13,243 bases of DNA. Origin: Mageeibacillus sp. UBA3781 (GTDB taxonomy: Bacteria > Bacillota > Clostridia > Saccharofermentanales > Saccharofermentanaceae). The position numbers were made by a program, and so were the translations under genes. Positions 6,013-13,243 of this stretch are shown here, piece after piece; positions within the stretch are counted from its first letter, which is position 1; the number at the start of each line of letters is the position of its first letter. The stretch lies in assembly GCA_002368805.1 (NCBI GenBank), contig DFFH01000170.1:1902-15144 (forward strand). Reading direction: 5' to 3'. The notes under the pieces were generated by a model, which saw nothing but the letters and a program-made list of their open reading frames with translations, did not search any database and was not told where the DNA came from.

Positions 6013-7224
6013 ATGGATATCGAAAACGCATATATTACACTTCCTAAAGGATTTATCGCTAACGGCGTACATGCCGGACTGAAGCCGAATGGCAACCCCG
6101 ATCTGGCTTATATCGGATCTGACCGCCCGGCGCAGATTGCCGGTGTATATACTTCGAATCTCGTCAAAGGTCATTCTCTGACGCGTTCGATCTCTCTGAT
6201 CAAGTCACACGATTCTATGCGCGGCATCCTGATCAACAGCGGAAATGCGAATGCCTGTGTCGGCGCAGATGGTGAGAATGATGCGACCGCCATGGCGGAA
6301 AAAGCAGCTTCCCTCCTCGGCGTCAGTGCCGACGAGATCCTGACTGCTTCTACTGGTGTTATCGGATCCAGACTCCCGCTCGATAAGATCACTTCTGCGA
6401 TCCCGGGCCTGATCGGGAATGCTTCTTCTTCCGAAGAGTGCGGTCACCTCGCTGAGAGAGCCATCATGACAACAGATACCCAGCCGAAGGAAGTAGCTGC
6501 GACGGTCAGCATCTTCGGCAAAGAGATCACGATCGCAGCGATCGCTAAGGGTTCCGGCATGATCCACCCGAATCTCGCGACCATGATCAGTGTATTTACC
6601 ACAGATGCCAATATCTCCCAGGCTGTACTTCAGGAGATGATCTCCGATAACGTCAAGGACACCTACAACCGTGTATCCGTCGATGGCGACACTTCCGTAT
6701 GTGATATGGTCGTGATCTTTGCCAACGGCGCTTCCGAGACTCCCGAGATCAAGAAAGGTTCGGAAGAATATGACACCTTCAAGGAAGCTTTCCATGCTCT
6801 GTGCTTTGATCTGGCCAAGATGATCGCTTCTGACGGCGAAGGCGCTTCCAAGCTCGTGGAGGTCGAAGTCGTCGGTGCAAAGACACCAAAAGATGCATAT
6901 CTCTGCGTTCTCTCCATCTGCCGTTCCCCGCTCTGTAAGACAGCGATCTTCGGTCAGGATGCGAACTGCGGCCGTTTCATCACAGCGCTCGGCTATTCCG
7001 GTGCAGATATCGATCCGGATAAGATCAGCATGTTTCTCTCCGGTCTTCCGGTTTATGAGAAAGGTGTTGCACTTCCGTTCGATGAGGATGTTGCCAAGGA
7101 GAAGCTCTCCGAGCATGATATCCTGATCCGTATCGAGTTAAATGACGGCGAGTATAACGACCGCATGTGGACATGTGACTTCACATATGACTACGTAAAG
7201 ATCAACGCCAGCTACCGTTCCTAA
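6013..7224 (+). CDS. argJ: bifunctional glutamate N-acetyltransferase/ornithine acetyltransferase ArgJ
   Basis: ArgJ transfers acetyl from N-acetylornithine to glutamate, and in bifunctional forms also from acetyl-CoA to glutamate, in cytoplasmic arginine synthesis. The 403 residues fit the family length. The proenzyme self-cleaves between Ala189 and Thr190 in KGSGMIHPNLATM, making Thr190 the new N-terminal nucleophile of the beta chain. ASTGVIG (112-118) supplies the oxyanion-hole region, and the C-terminus CDFTYDYVKINASY is typical. ATG at 6013 is preferred over 5980: GAGGTAGGA precedes it, and 5980 lies in the -10 box. Oddly, the usually invariant NWGR near 318-321 reads NCGR. No other arg gene is nearby, so it is a single-gene unit. 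Whether it accepts acetyl-CoA cannot be read from the sequence. Confidence 0.97.
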   Translation: MDIENAYITLPKGFIANGVHAGLKPNGNPDLAYIGSDRPAQIAGVYTSNLVKGHSLTRSISLIKSHDSMRGILINSGNANACVGADGENDATAMAEKAASLLGVSADEILTASTGVIGSRLPLDKITSAIPGLIGNASSSEECGHLAERAIMTTDTQPKEVAATVSIFGKEITIAAIAKGSGMIHPNLATMISVFTTDANISQAVLQEMISDNVKDTYNRVSVDGDTSVCDMVVIFANGASETPEIKKGSEEYDTFKEAFHALCFDLAKMIASDGEGASKLVEVEVVGAKTPKDAYLCVLSICRSPLCKTAIFGQDANCGRFITALGYSGADIDPDKISMFLSGLPVYEKGVALPFDEDVAKEKLSEHDILIRIELNDGEYNDRMWTCDFTYDYVKINASYRS

Positions 7225-7269
7225 TCATTTCCGTGATTCAGGAAAAGGAATTCACCGGATAACAGAAAT

Positions 7270-7304
7270 GACCGTTCAATCATTAATTGAGCGGTCCTTT
7301 TTCT
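7270..7304 (+). terminator. intrinsic terminator after argJ
   Basis: GACCGTTCAAT and ATTGAGCGGTC form an 11-pair stem (one G-T wobble) with a CATTA loop, followed by CTTTTTCTT. It is 45 bases after the argJ stop. On the minus strand the same stem is followed only by ATTTCTGTT, so it may also stop transcripts from the convergent Clp gene, less efficiently. Confidence 0.9.
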
Positions 7305-7356
7305 TACTGCTTCGAGATTTATCAGCAAGGTCTTTTACGCCCTGCACGGCTTACCT

Positions 7357-9819
7357 TTAGTCCTGCTTCTCCTTGATATCGAAAACAAACTGTTCTTTTC
7401 TGTATCCGACGGAAACCTTCTGCGCATTCTTCAGCTTTCCGGACAGATACAGATCAGCAAGCGGATCCTCCAGCCGTTTCTGGATCGTCTTACGAAGCGG
7501 TCTTGCACCGTACTTCGGATCGTACCCTTCCTTGGCAAGTTCATCTTTCGCCGCTTCAGAAACAGACAGAACGACGTCCTTTTCTTTCATCTGCTCCGAT
7601 ACTTCTTTCAGCATCAGATCAACGATCTTTCTGATTTCTTCCTTCGTCAGCTCCTGGAAGATGACGATCTCATCAACACGGTTCAGGAATTCCGGACGGA
7701 ACTGTTCTTTCAGCGCCGTATTCACACGGTTCTCCAGAGCGATCTGTCCCTCTGCGCCGAATCCGAAACCATTCGCCTTCAGTGAGGTTCCCGCATTACT
7801 GGTCATGACGATGATCGTATTTTCAAAGTTAACGACACGTCCGTGGCTGTCCGTAAGACGGCCGTCGTCCAGAATCTGCAGCATCATATTAAAGACATCG
7901 GGGTGCGCCTTCTCGATCTCATCAAAAAGCACTACCGAATATGGCTTCCTTCTTACTCGTTCAGTCAGTTGTCCGCCATCATCATATCCGACATAACCCG
8001 GCGGCGAACCGATAAGTTTGCTTACCGTGTGTGCCTCCATAAATTCGGACATATCCACACGGATCAGCGCATCTTCTCTGGCAAACATCGCTTCTGCCAG
8101 TGTTTTTACAAGTTCTGTCTTACCGACACCGGTAGGACCGACGAAGATAAAGGAAGAAGGCTTATGCTTCTTACCAAAGCCGGAACGGTTTCTTCTAATT
8201 GCTCTAGCCAGCGCACTTACAGCCTTTTCCTGACCGATCACACGCTCATGGAGACGGTCTTCCAGCTTGAGCAGGCGCTCGGATTCAGACTCGGAGATGC
8301 GCTGTACCGGGATACCTGTCCACATCTCGATGACACGGGAAACATCCTCGAAGGTAATGATCGTCGGAACAAGTTCATTTTCCAGCGACGCGATCTCTTT
8401 CTCCAGACGGAGCACCTGCGACTTCTTTTCGGCCTGCTGCTCATAGAGATGCTCATTCTCGATCTCTTCCGGAGTCGCAGACATCTCGATACGGGCTTCC
8501 AGTGCTTTTACCTCTTTATCCAGAGCTTCGTACTCGTCCTTCTGTTTCTGAAGCTTTACCAGACGGACTTCTTCAAGATTCGCACGTGATCCTGCCTCAT
8601 CCAGGATATCGATCGCTTTATCCGGCAGGAAACGGTCCGTGATATAACGGGACGACATCCTTACCGCATACTCGATCACATCATCCGGATACTGGACGAA
8701 ATGATGTTTCTCGTAATAGTCTTTAATTCCCTTAAGGATCTCTACACTGTCTTCGATCGAAGGCTCCTCGATGATCACCTTCTGGAATCGGCGCTCCAGC
8801 GCGGAATCCTTCTCGATATGTCTTCTGTACTCATCGAGAGTCGTCGAGCCGATCACACGGATCTCACCCTTTGCCAGAGCCGGTTTCAGGATATTGGCGG
8901 CATTCATCGCACCCTCCGCGTCGCCGGCACCCATGATGTTATGCATCTCATCGATTACGAGAATAACATCCTGGTTATGGCGCGCCTCATCGACCACATT
9001 CTTCATGCGGCTCTCGAACTGGCCACGGAACTGTGTTCCCGCCACCATTGCCGTCATATCCAGAAGATAGACGGACATATCCATGAGTTTTGCCGGTACT
9101 TCGCCATTGGCGATCTTAACGGCAAGTCCTTCCGCAACAGCGGTCTTACCTACGCCAGGTTCACCGATAAGCGCAGGATTGTTCTTCGAACGGCGGTTCA
9201 GGATCTGAATAACACGTTCCAGCTCCTTCTCTCTGCCGATCAGACGATCGATCTTGCCTTCTCTGGCGAGTTTAGTGAGGTTCGTACCGTACTGCTCAAG
9301 AAATTTCTTCTTCGGCTTTCCGGCTTTCTTTTCCCCTTTTCGCTTCTCTTTATCTTTTCCCAGATGAAGATAGCCCAGATTCGACTCGTTCTCATCGTCG
9401 TCTTCTCCATCCTGCTGTTTTCCGAAGATATCAAAAGGGAATCTCCTGCGGTTCGGCTTACCTTCCTGTTCGATCTCAACAAACGGAAGCTCGATATCCG
9501 CATCCTCTTCCTCGGGGATGTCCTCATCCATATCGTCGGAATGCTCTCCATCTACCGGGAACGCGTCATTTACCAGCATACGGAAAAGCTCCTGCGGGTC
9601 AGCGGTCTCCGCGCCTCCCATCAGGCGGTTCAGACGCTCTGTGACTTCATCGATATTATCGTCATTAATGCCGGCCGAGTGGAACATCTCCTCGATCCCG
9701 CCAATACCTGTCTCGAAGGCACACTTCAGACACAGACCCTCATTGATGCGTTCGTTATTTTCAAACCTCGTGGTAAAAACGACCGCCACATTCTTTTTAC
9801 ATATAGTACAAAGACTCAT
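7357..9819 (-). CDS. Clp-family AAA+ unfoldase (ClpE/ClpC type) with N-terminal zinc ribbon
   Basis: This 820-residue Hsp100 protein has two AAA+ modules and uses ATP to unfold and thread proteins, usually into ClpP. Residues 1-35 form a four-cysteine zinc ribbon (C4, C7, C30, C33), as in ClpE, instead of the double-repeat Clp N-domain of ClpC. An acidic then Lys-rich linker (about 90-172) leads to D1: Walker A GEPGVGKT (219-226) and Walker B ending DE (290-291). A coiled-coil M-domain follows (about 412-486), then D2 with GPTGVGKT (561-568) and FDEIEK (632-637). FGF at 685-687 sits where ClpC/ClpE carry the ClpP-binding VGF-type loop. AGGAAA lies six bases before the ATG. The gene begins 13 bases after the uvrA stop, so the two are probably one transcript. 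The clpE name is likely but not certain. Confidence 0.93.
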   Translation of the reverse strand: MSLCTICKKNVAVVFTTRFENNERINEGLCLKCAFETGIGGIEEMFHSAGINDDNIDEVTERLNRLMGGAETADPQELFRMLVNDAFPVDGEHSDDMDEDIPEEEDADIELPFVEIEQEGKPNRRRFPFDIFGKQQDGEDDDENESNLGYLHLGKDKEKRKGEKKAGKPKKKFLEQYGTNLTKLAREGKIDRLIGREKELERVIQILNRRSKNNPALIGEPGVGKTAVAEGLAVKIANGEVPAKLMDMSVYLLDMTAMVAGTQFRGQFESRMKNVVDEARHNQDVILVIDEMHNIMGAGDAEGAMNAANILKPALAKGEIRVIGSTTLDEYRRHIEKDSALERRFQKVIIEEPSIEDSVEILKGIKDYYEKHHFVQYPDDVIEYAVRMSSRYITDRFLPDKAIDILDEAGSRANLEEVRLVKLQKQKDEYEALDKEVKALEARIEMSATPEEIENEHLYEQQAEKKSQVLRLEKEIASLENELVPTIITFEDVSRVIEMWTGIPVQRISESESERLLKLEDRLHERVIGQEKAVSALARAIRRNRSGFGKKHKPSSFIFVGPTGVGKTELVKTLAEAMFAREDALIRVDMSEFMEAHTVSKLIGSPPGYVGYDDGGQLTERVRRKPYSVVLFDEIEKAHPDVFNMMLQILDDGRLTDSHGRVVNFENTIIVMTSNAGTSLKANGFGFGAEGQIALENRVNTALKEQFRPEFLNRVDEIVIFQELTKEEIRKIVDLMLKEVSEQMKEKDVVLSVSEAAKDELAKEGYDPKYGARPLRKTIQKRLEDPLADLYLSGKLKNAQKVSVGYRKEQFVFDIKEKQD

Positions 9820-9833
9820 TTTCTATTTCCTAA

Positions 9834-12800
9834 CTATTCTTTTTCCTCCAGGGGCTTTCTCTTCCTCCTGGGTTTGGGACCGGTCGCGATATCCAGCGCT
9901 TCCCGCTCCACCTTTCTTTTCTGCTCCGTCTGATCGATCGGACCTGACTTCTCCATGAGAGCCAGGGTTTTCTCCAGTACCGGTTTCAGGAATTGACCCG
10001 TATAAGATCCGGGAACTTCACAGACTTCCTCCGGAGAACCGCACGCAACGATCGTGCCTCCTTTATCTCCGCCTTCCGGTCCGAGATCGATAATATAATC
10101 CGCTGTCTTGATCACATCCAGATTATGTTCGATCACCAAAACAGTATTACCATTTTCGGCCAGGCGGCTTAAAATGTCAACCAACTTATGGACGTCAGCG
10201 ATGTGGAGGCCTGTCGTAGGCTCATCTAAGATATAGAAGGTACGGCCTGTACTTCTCTTGGAGAGCTCCGTCGCCAGCTTAACACGCTGCGCCTCGCCTC
10301 CGGACAGCTGTGTTGCCGGCTGTCCGAGTCGGATATAGCCGAGGCCCACTTCCGAAAGAGTCTGAAGCTTCGATGCGATCCTCGGCACATTCTGGAAGAA
10401 TTCGAGGGCCTCATCTACCGTCATCGCGAGGACATCCGCGATATTCTTTCCCTTATACTTGACCTGGAGTGTCTCTCGGTTATACCGCTTTCCTTTACAT
10501 ACGTCGCACTTGACATATACATCCGGCAGAAAGTGCATCTCGATACGGTTTACACCATCACCCGAGCACGCCTCACACCGGCCGCCCTTGACATTAAAGC
10601 TGAATCTTCCGTTCTTATAGCCTCTGGACTTCGCGTCCGGTGTATTTGCAAACAGTTCACGGATCAGATCGAAGCAGCCGGTATATGTTGCCGGATTTGA
10701 TCTCGGGGATCTTCCGATCGGAGACTGGTCGATCGCGATGACTTTATCGAGGTGACCGACACCCGTGATCTTATCACAGAGTCCCTTTGATCTATGTGCG
10801 CCATTAAGATCGGTTGCCAGTTTCCGCAGAATGATGCCGTTTACCAGAGAACTCTTACCGGAACCGGATACGCCGGTAACACAGGTAAACAGTCCGATCG
10901 GGATCTTTACATCGATCTTCTTGAGGTTATTCTCTCTTGCCCCGTGGATACAAAGATATCTTCCGTCCGGCGTTCTTCTCTTAAGTGGAACCGGAATAAA
11001 CTTATTTCCGGACAGATACTGGCCCGTGATGGATTCCGGGATCTTCATGATCTCATCCGCCGTACCGACGCCTACCACAAAGCCTCCGTGTTCACCGGCA
11101 CCCGGTCCCATATCCACGATCACATCCGCTGCACGCATCGTATCCTCATCATGCTCGACGACCAGCACTGTATTTCCGAGGCGCTTGAGCTTTTCCAGCG
11201 TCGCCAGAAGTCTGTTGTTATCTCTCTGATGAAGTCCGATCGATGGCTCATCCAGAATATAGAGTACACCGGTAAGACTGGATCCGATCTGAGTCGCCAG
11301 ACGAATACGCTGGGCTTCGCCTCCGGAAAGAGTCGCCGCCGCACGAGAAAGCGTCAGATAATCAAGTCCGACATCCACCATGAATCCGAGTCTTGCCAGG
11401 ATCTCCTTCAGGATCGGCTCGGCGATTCTCTTCTCTCTCGCCTTCAGCGTCAGACCCTGGAGATGTTTGATGCACTTTCGGATCGGCATACTGGTCACTT
11501 CGAAGATATTCTTTCCTCCGACGGTTACTGCAAGAGAGGTCGGCTTTAGTCTTGCGCCATGACAGCTTTCACAGTCGGTGGTCGTCATATACTGCTCATA
11601 GTGCTGCTTGATCTCCTCAGAGGAGGCCTCACGGCTTCTTCTTTCCACACTCGGGATGACTCCCTCCCATGAATTCATATAGAGTCCATCGCGATGATAG
11701 ATGCTGTTCGACGTGTCAATGATCATCTTCTCTCCGCCATTACCATAGAGGATAATGTCCTGGATCTTCTTCGGCAGCTTATTCCATGGCGTATCCAGAG
11801 AGAACTCATATCTGGCAGACAGTGCCTCGATAAATGCTCTTCCCCAGCTCTTCGGGTCATCGAACTTCCATCCCGCCGTCTGGATCGCACCTTCATTAAG
11901 CGAAGCCTCCGGATTCTGTACACACAGATCCGGATCGACATTCGTATGCGAACCGAGGCCCGAGCACTCCGGGCAGGCTCCGAAAGGATTATTAAACGAG
12001 AACATTCTCGGGGACAGCTCCTCTACAGAGATCCCGCAGTCCGGACAGGACAGTTTCTGCGAGAAAAGCACTTCTGACGTCTCATACGTTCTCTCGCCAT
12101 CTTCACCGGTCGAGGGCACCTGTACCTCCACCAGAAGAAGTCCGTCCGCCAGTTTCAGCGCCGTCTCACAAGAGTCATTGAGTCTCGATCTCGACTCTTC
12201 CCTGACAACCAGACGGTCAACTACGACCTCAAGATCATGCTTTTTATTCTTTTCCGTCTTGATCTCATCTTCATCGAGTTCATACATTACTCCGTCCAGA
12301 CGGATCCTGGCATAGCCGCTTTTTCTGTATTGCTCGATCTGCTTTCCAAATTCACCTTTACGTCCGCGGACTACCGGCGCCATCAGAATAAGTCTCGTTC
12401 CTTCCTGATAGGCCATCAGCTGCTCGATGATCTGATCGATCGACTGGGAAACGATCTCCTTTCCGCACTTATAGCAGTGCGGAATACCGATACGTGCATA
12501 AAGGAGTCGGAAATAGTCATATACTTCCGTTACCGTACCTACTGTGGATCTCGGGTTTCTGCTGGTCGTTTTCTGATCGATCGCTATCGACGGGGAAAGA
12601 CCATCAATGCTGTCAAAGTCAGGTTTTTCCAGCTGACCCAGGAACTGTCTGGCATAAGAAGACAGAGATTCCACGTATCTTCTCTGTCCCTCTGCATAGA
12701 CAGTATCAAATGCCAGGGACGATTTCCCGGAACCGGAAAGGCCGGTTACTACTACAAATTTATCTCTGGGAATATCCAGATTGATATTCTGAAGGTTGTG

Positions 12801-12836
12801 TTCTCTCGCGCCACGGATGCGGATATAGTCATTCAT
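9834..12836 (-). CDS. uvrA: excinuclease ABC subunit UvrA
   Basis: UvrA is the damage-sensing ATPase of nucleotide excision repair. It dimerises, finds distorted DNA and loads UvrB. The 1000 residues contain both ABC modules: Walker A GLSGSGKSS (32-40) and GVSGSGKS (655-662), signatures LSGGEAQR (503-510 and 844-851), and Walker B ILDEP at about 527-531 and 869-873. Zinc-finger cysteine pairs are visible at C264/C267 with C288/C291, and at C754/C757 with C777/C780. The N-terminus (MNDYIRIRGAREHNL) is canonical. The visible ribosome site is weak (GAGAG about eight bases upstream). The family usually ends soon after the YTGQFLKPVL motif; here about 45 charged residues follow. It is the first gene of a probable uvrA-Clp operon, with a LexA-like box 23 bases upstream of the ATG. 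Confidence 0.98.
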   Translation of the reverse strand: MNDYIRIRGAREHNLQNINLDIPRDKFVVVTGLSGSGKSSLAFDTVYAEGQRRYVESLSSYARQFLGQLEKPDFDSIDGLSPSIAIDQKTTSRNPRSTVGTVTEVYDYFRLLYARIGIPHCYKCGKEIVSQSIDQIIEQLMAYQEGTRLILMAPVVRGRKGEFGKQIEQYRKSGYARIRLDGVMYELDEDEIKTEKNKKHDLEVVVDRLVVREESRSRLNDSCETALKLADGLLLVEVQVPSTGEDGERTYETSEVLFSQKLSCPDCGISVEELSPRMFSFNNPFGACPECSGLGSHTNVDPDLCVQNPEASLNEGAIQTAGWKFDDPKSWGRAFIEALSARYEFSLDTPWNKLPKKIQDIILYGNGGEKMIIDTSNSIYHRDGLYMNSWEGVIPSVERRSREASSEEIKQHYEQYMTTTDCESCHGARLKPTSLAVTVGGKNIFEVTSMPIRKCIKHLQGLTLKAREKRIAEPILKEILARLGFMVDVGLDYLTLSRAAATLSGGEAQRIRLATQIGSSLTGVLYILDEPSIGLHQRDNNRLLATLEKLKRLGNTVLVVEHDEDTMRAADVIVDMGPGAGEHGGFVVGVGTADEIMKIPESITGQYLSGNKFIPVPLKRRTPDGRYLCIHGARENNLKKIDVKIPIGLFTCVTGVSGSGKSSLVNGIILRKLATDLNGAHRSKGLCDKITGVGHLDKVIAIDQSPIGRSPRSNPATYTGCFDLIRELFANTPDAKSRGYKNGRFSFNVKGGRCEACSGDGVNRIEMHFLPDVYVKCDVCKGKRYNRETLQVKYKGKNIADVLAMTVDEALEFFQNVPRIASKLQTLSEVGLGYIRLGQPATQLSGGEAQRVKLATELSKRSTGRTFYILDEPTTGLHIADVHKLVDILSRLAENGNTVLVIEHNLDVIKTADYIIDLGPEGGDKGGTIVACGSPEEVCEVPGSYTGQFLKPVLEKTLALMEKSGPIDQTEQKRKVEREALDIATGPKPRRKRKPLEEKE

Positions 12837-12858
12837 AGGTGTCTCTCATTTCTAATAA

Positions 12859-12870
12859 GAAAATATGTTC
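12859..12870. promoter_or_regulatory. near-consensus LexA (DinR) box upstream of uvrA
   Basis: The plus strand reads GAAA-ATAT-GTTC, one base from the Gram-positive SOS core GAAC-N4-GTTC; the ATATGTTC part is exactly that of the Bacillus consensus CGAACATATGTTCG. Its position just downstream of the candidate uvrA -10 would let a repressor block initiation. uvrA is an SOS gene in many bacteria. Binding is inference. Confidence 0.5.
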
Positions 12871-12880
12871 TGTCAGATAG

Positions 12881-12910
12881 TATATACGATTTTAGAAATA
12901 AAGTATACAA
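12881..12910 (-). promoter_or_regulatory. weak candidate uvrA promoter
   Basis: Minus-strand TTGTAT (12905-12910) and TATATA (12881-12886) are 18 bases apart in an AT-rich stretch. Two TATACT hexamers (12879-12884, 12902-12907) are alternative -10 boxes without convincing -35 partners. The promoter is probably here, but the exact boxes are uncertain. Confidence 0.3.
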
Positions 12911-12962
12911 CATTTATGGAGCATCTATCCGAAGTCTTTTTTGATAATTCTTAAATAGGCAC

Positions 12963-12991
12963 TTGCACCGTATAAAATCTTATGGTATCAT
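12963..12991 (+). promoter_or_regulatory. promoter of tRNA-Glu
   Basis: -35 TTGCAC (12963-12968) and -10 TATCAT (12986-12991) have a 17-base spacer, about 25 bases before the tRNA. It is divergent from uvrA. Confidence 0.7.
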
Positions 12992-13023
12992 TTTTCATGC
13001 ACTTAAAAAGTGTGTGGTGACGC

Positions 13024-13098
13024 GGCCCTATGGTCAAGCGGTTAAGACGGCGCCCTCTCAAGGCGCAATCAGGAGTTCGATTCTCCTTAGGGTCACCA
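13024..13098 (+). tRNA. tRNA-Glu (anticodon CTC)
   Basis: Acceptor GGCCCTA pairs with TAGGGTC (one wobble). The anticodon stem GCGCC/GGCGC brackets CTC (13057-13059), the T arm has GTTCGATTC, and discriminator A and CCA are encoded. It decodes GAG; a second tRNA-Glu(TTC) is expected elsewhere in the genome. Confidence 0.97.
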
Positions 13099-13100
13099 CA

Positions 13101-13138
13101 AAAAGAGTTGCCTTCGTCTGGGCAACTCTTTTCTTTTA
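13101..13138 (+). terminator. bidirectional intrinsic terminator after tRNA-Glu
   Basis: AAAAGAGTTGCC and GGCAACTCTTTT pair over 12 bases around an eight-base loop, followed by CTTTT. It starts three bases after the tRNA CCA. Read on the minus strand, the AGAGTTGCC stem is followed by TTTTTG, so it can also end transcripts of the gene entering from the right edge. Confidence 0.9.
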
Positions 13139-13169
13139 TCTTAGTATTCCTAAAGCTTTTGTAAAAGTC

Positions 13170-13243
13170 TTACTCGTCTCCGATATCGAAAATATTCTTT
13201 TTCTCCGACGACAGCTCCTTCATCTTCTGTTCCAGTTCTCTTT
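13170..13243 (-). CDS. C-terminal end of an unidentified protein (cut by window edge)
   Basis: On the minus strand 23 codons run from the window edge to TAA at 13170-13172, reading RELEQKMKELSSEKKNIFDI then GDE. The heptad-like charged pattern suggests a coiled-coil C-terminus. The frame uses codons like those of the neighbouring genes, and a terminator follows 32 bases later, which supports a real gene end. Too little is visible to name it. Confidence 0.6.
   Translation of the reverse strand, partial: RELEQKMKELSSEKKNIFDIGDE

Noticed and set aside
13170..13243. Right-edge gene as uvrB, given the uvrA neighbour
   Set aside because: The visible C-terminal residues do not resemble the UVR motif that ends UvrB, and a divergent tRNA gene separates it from uvrA.

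Overview
The window looks like chromosomal DNA from a Gram-positive anaerobe of the Clostridia (Bacillota). The evidence is strong AGGAGG-type ribosome binding sites, TTGACA/TATAAT-type promoters, a ClpE/ClpC-family unfoldase with an N-terminal zinc ribbon, and exported proteins with Cadherin-like, cohesin-like and dockerin modules, a combination familiar from Lachnospiraceae/Ruminococcaceae-type genomes. The genus cannot be read from the sequence. There is no CRISPR array, transposase or phage gene, and no gene-free gap exceeds about 190 bases.

Layout from left to right. (1) 1-145, minus strand: a tRNA-Gly(TCC) followed by a tRNA cut by the window edge (probably tRNA-Arg). They are separated by a strong hairpin and driven by a good promoter at 185-213. 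(2) 252-5457, minus strand: a cell-surface locus. In transcription order it holds a secreted SH3/glucosaminidase/Cadherin-like/dockerin protein; a single-pass membrane protein with a cohesin-like and a Cadherin-like domain outside and a long acidic tail inside; a RimJ/RimL-like N-acetyltransferase overlapping the previous gene by 14 bases; and, behind its own probable promoter, a small SH3-domain lipoprotein. (3) 5564-5921, minus strand: a tRNA-His, tRNA-Gln, tRNA-Lys operon with a consensus promoter and a clear intrinsic terminator. (4) 6013-7224, plus strand: argJ, divergent from the tRNA operon, with its own promoter and terminator. (5) 7357-12836, minus strand: uvrA followed after 13 bases by a zinc-ribbon Clp ATPase, with a near-consensus LexA-type box upstream of uvrA. 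(6) 12963-13140, plus strand: tRNA-Glu(CTC) with promoter and terminator. (7) 13170-13243, minus strand: the last 23 codons of an unidentified gene.

How the genes work together. ArgJ makes N-acetylglutamate and ornithine for arginine synthesis. UvrA recognises DNA lesions in nucleotide excision repair, and the Clp unfoldase encoded behind it may be co-expressed in stress. The surface locus is the most unusual part. One exported enzyme ends in a textbook two-repeat dockerin, and the next gene encodes a membrane-anchored protein that begins with a cohesin-like domain. This suggests, but does not prove, that a peptidoglycan hydrolase is docked to a transmembrane protein whose cytoplasmic side is a disordered acidic tail. 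That membrane protein also carries a tandemly duplicated ~60-residue module that I cannot assign to a named family.
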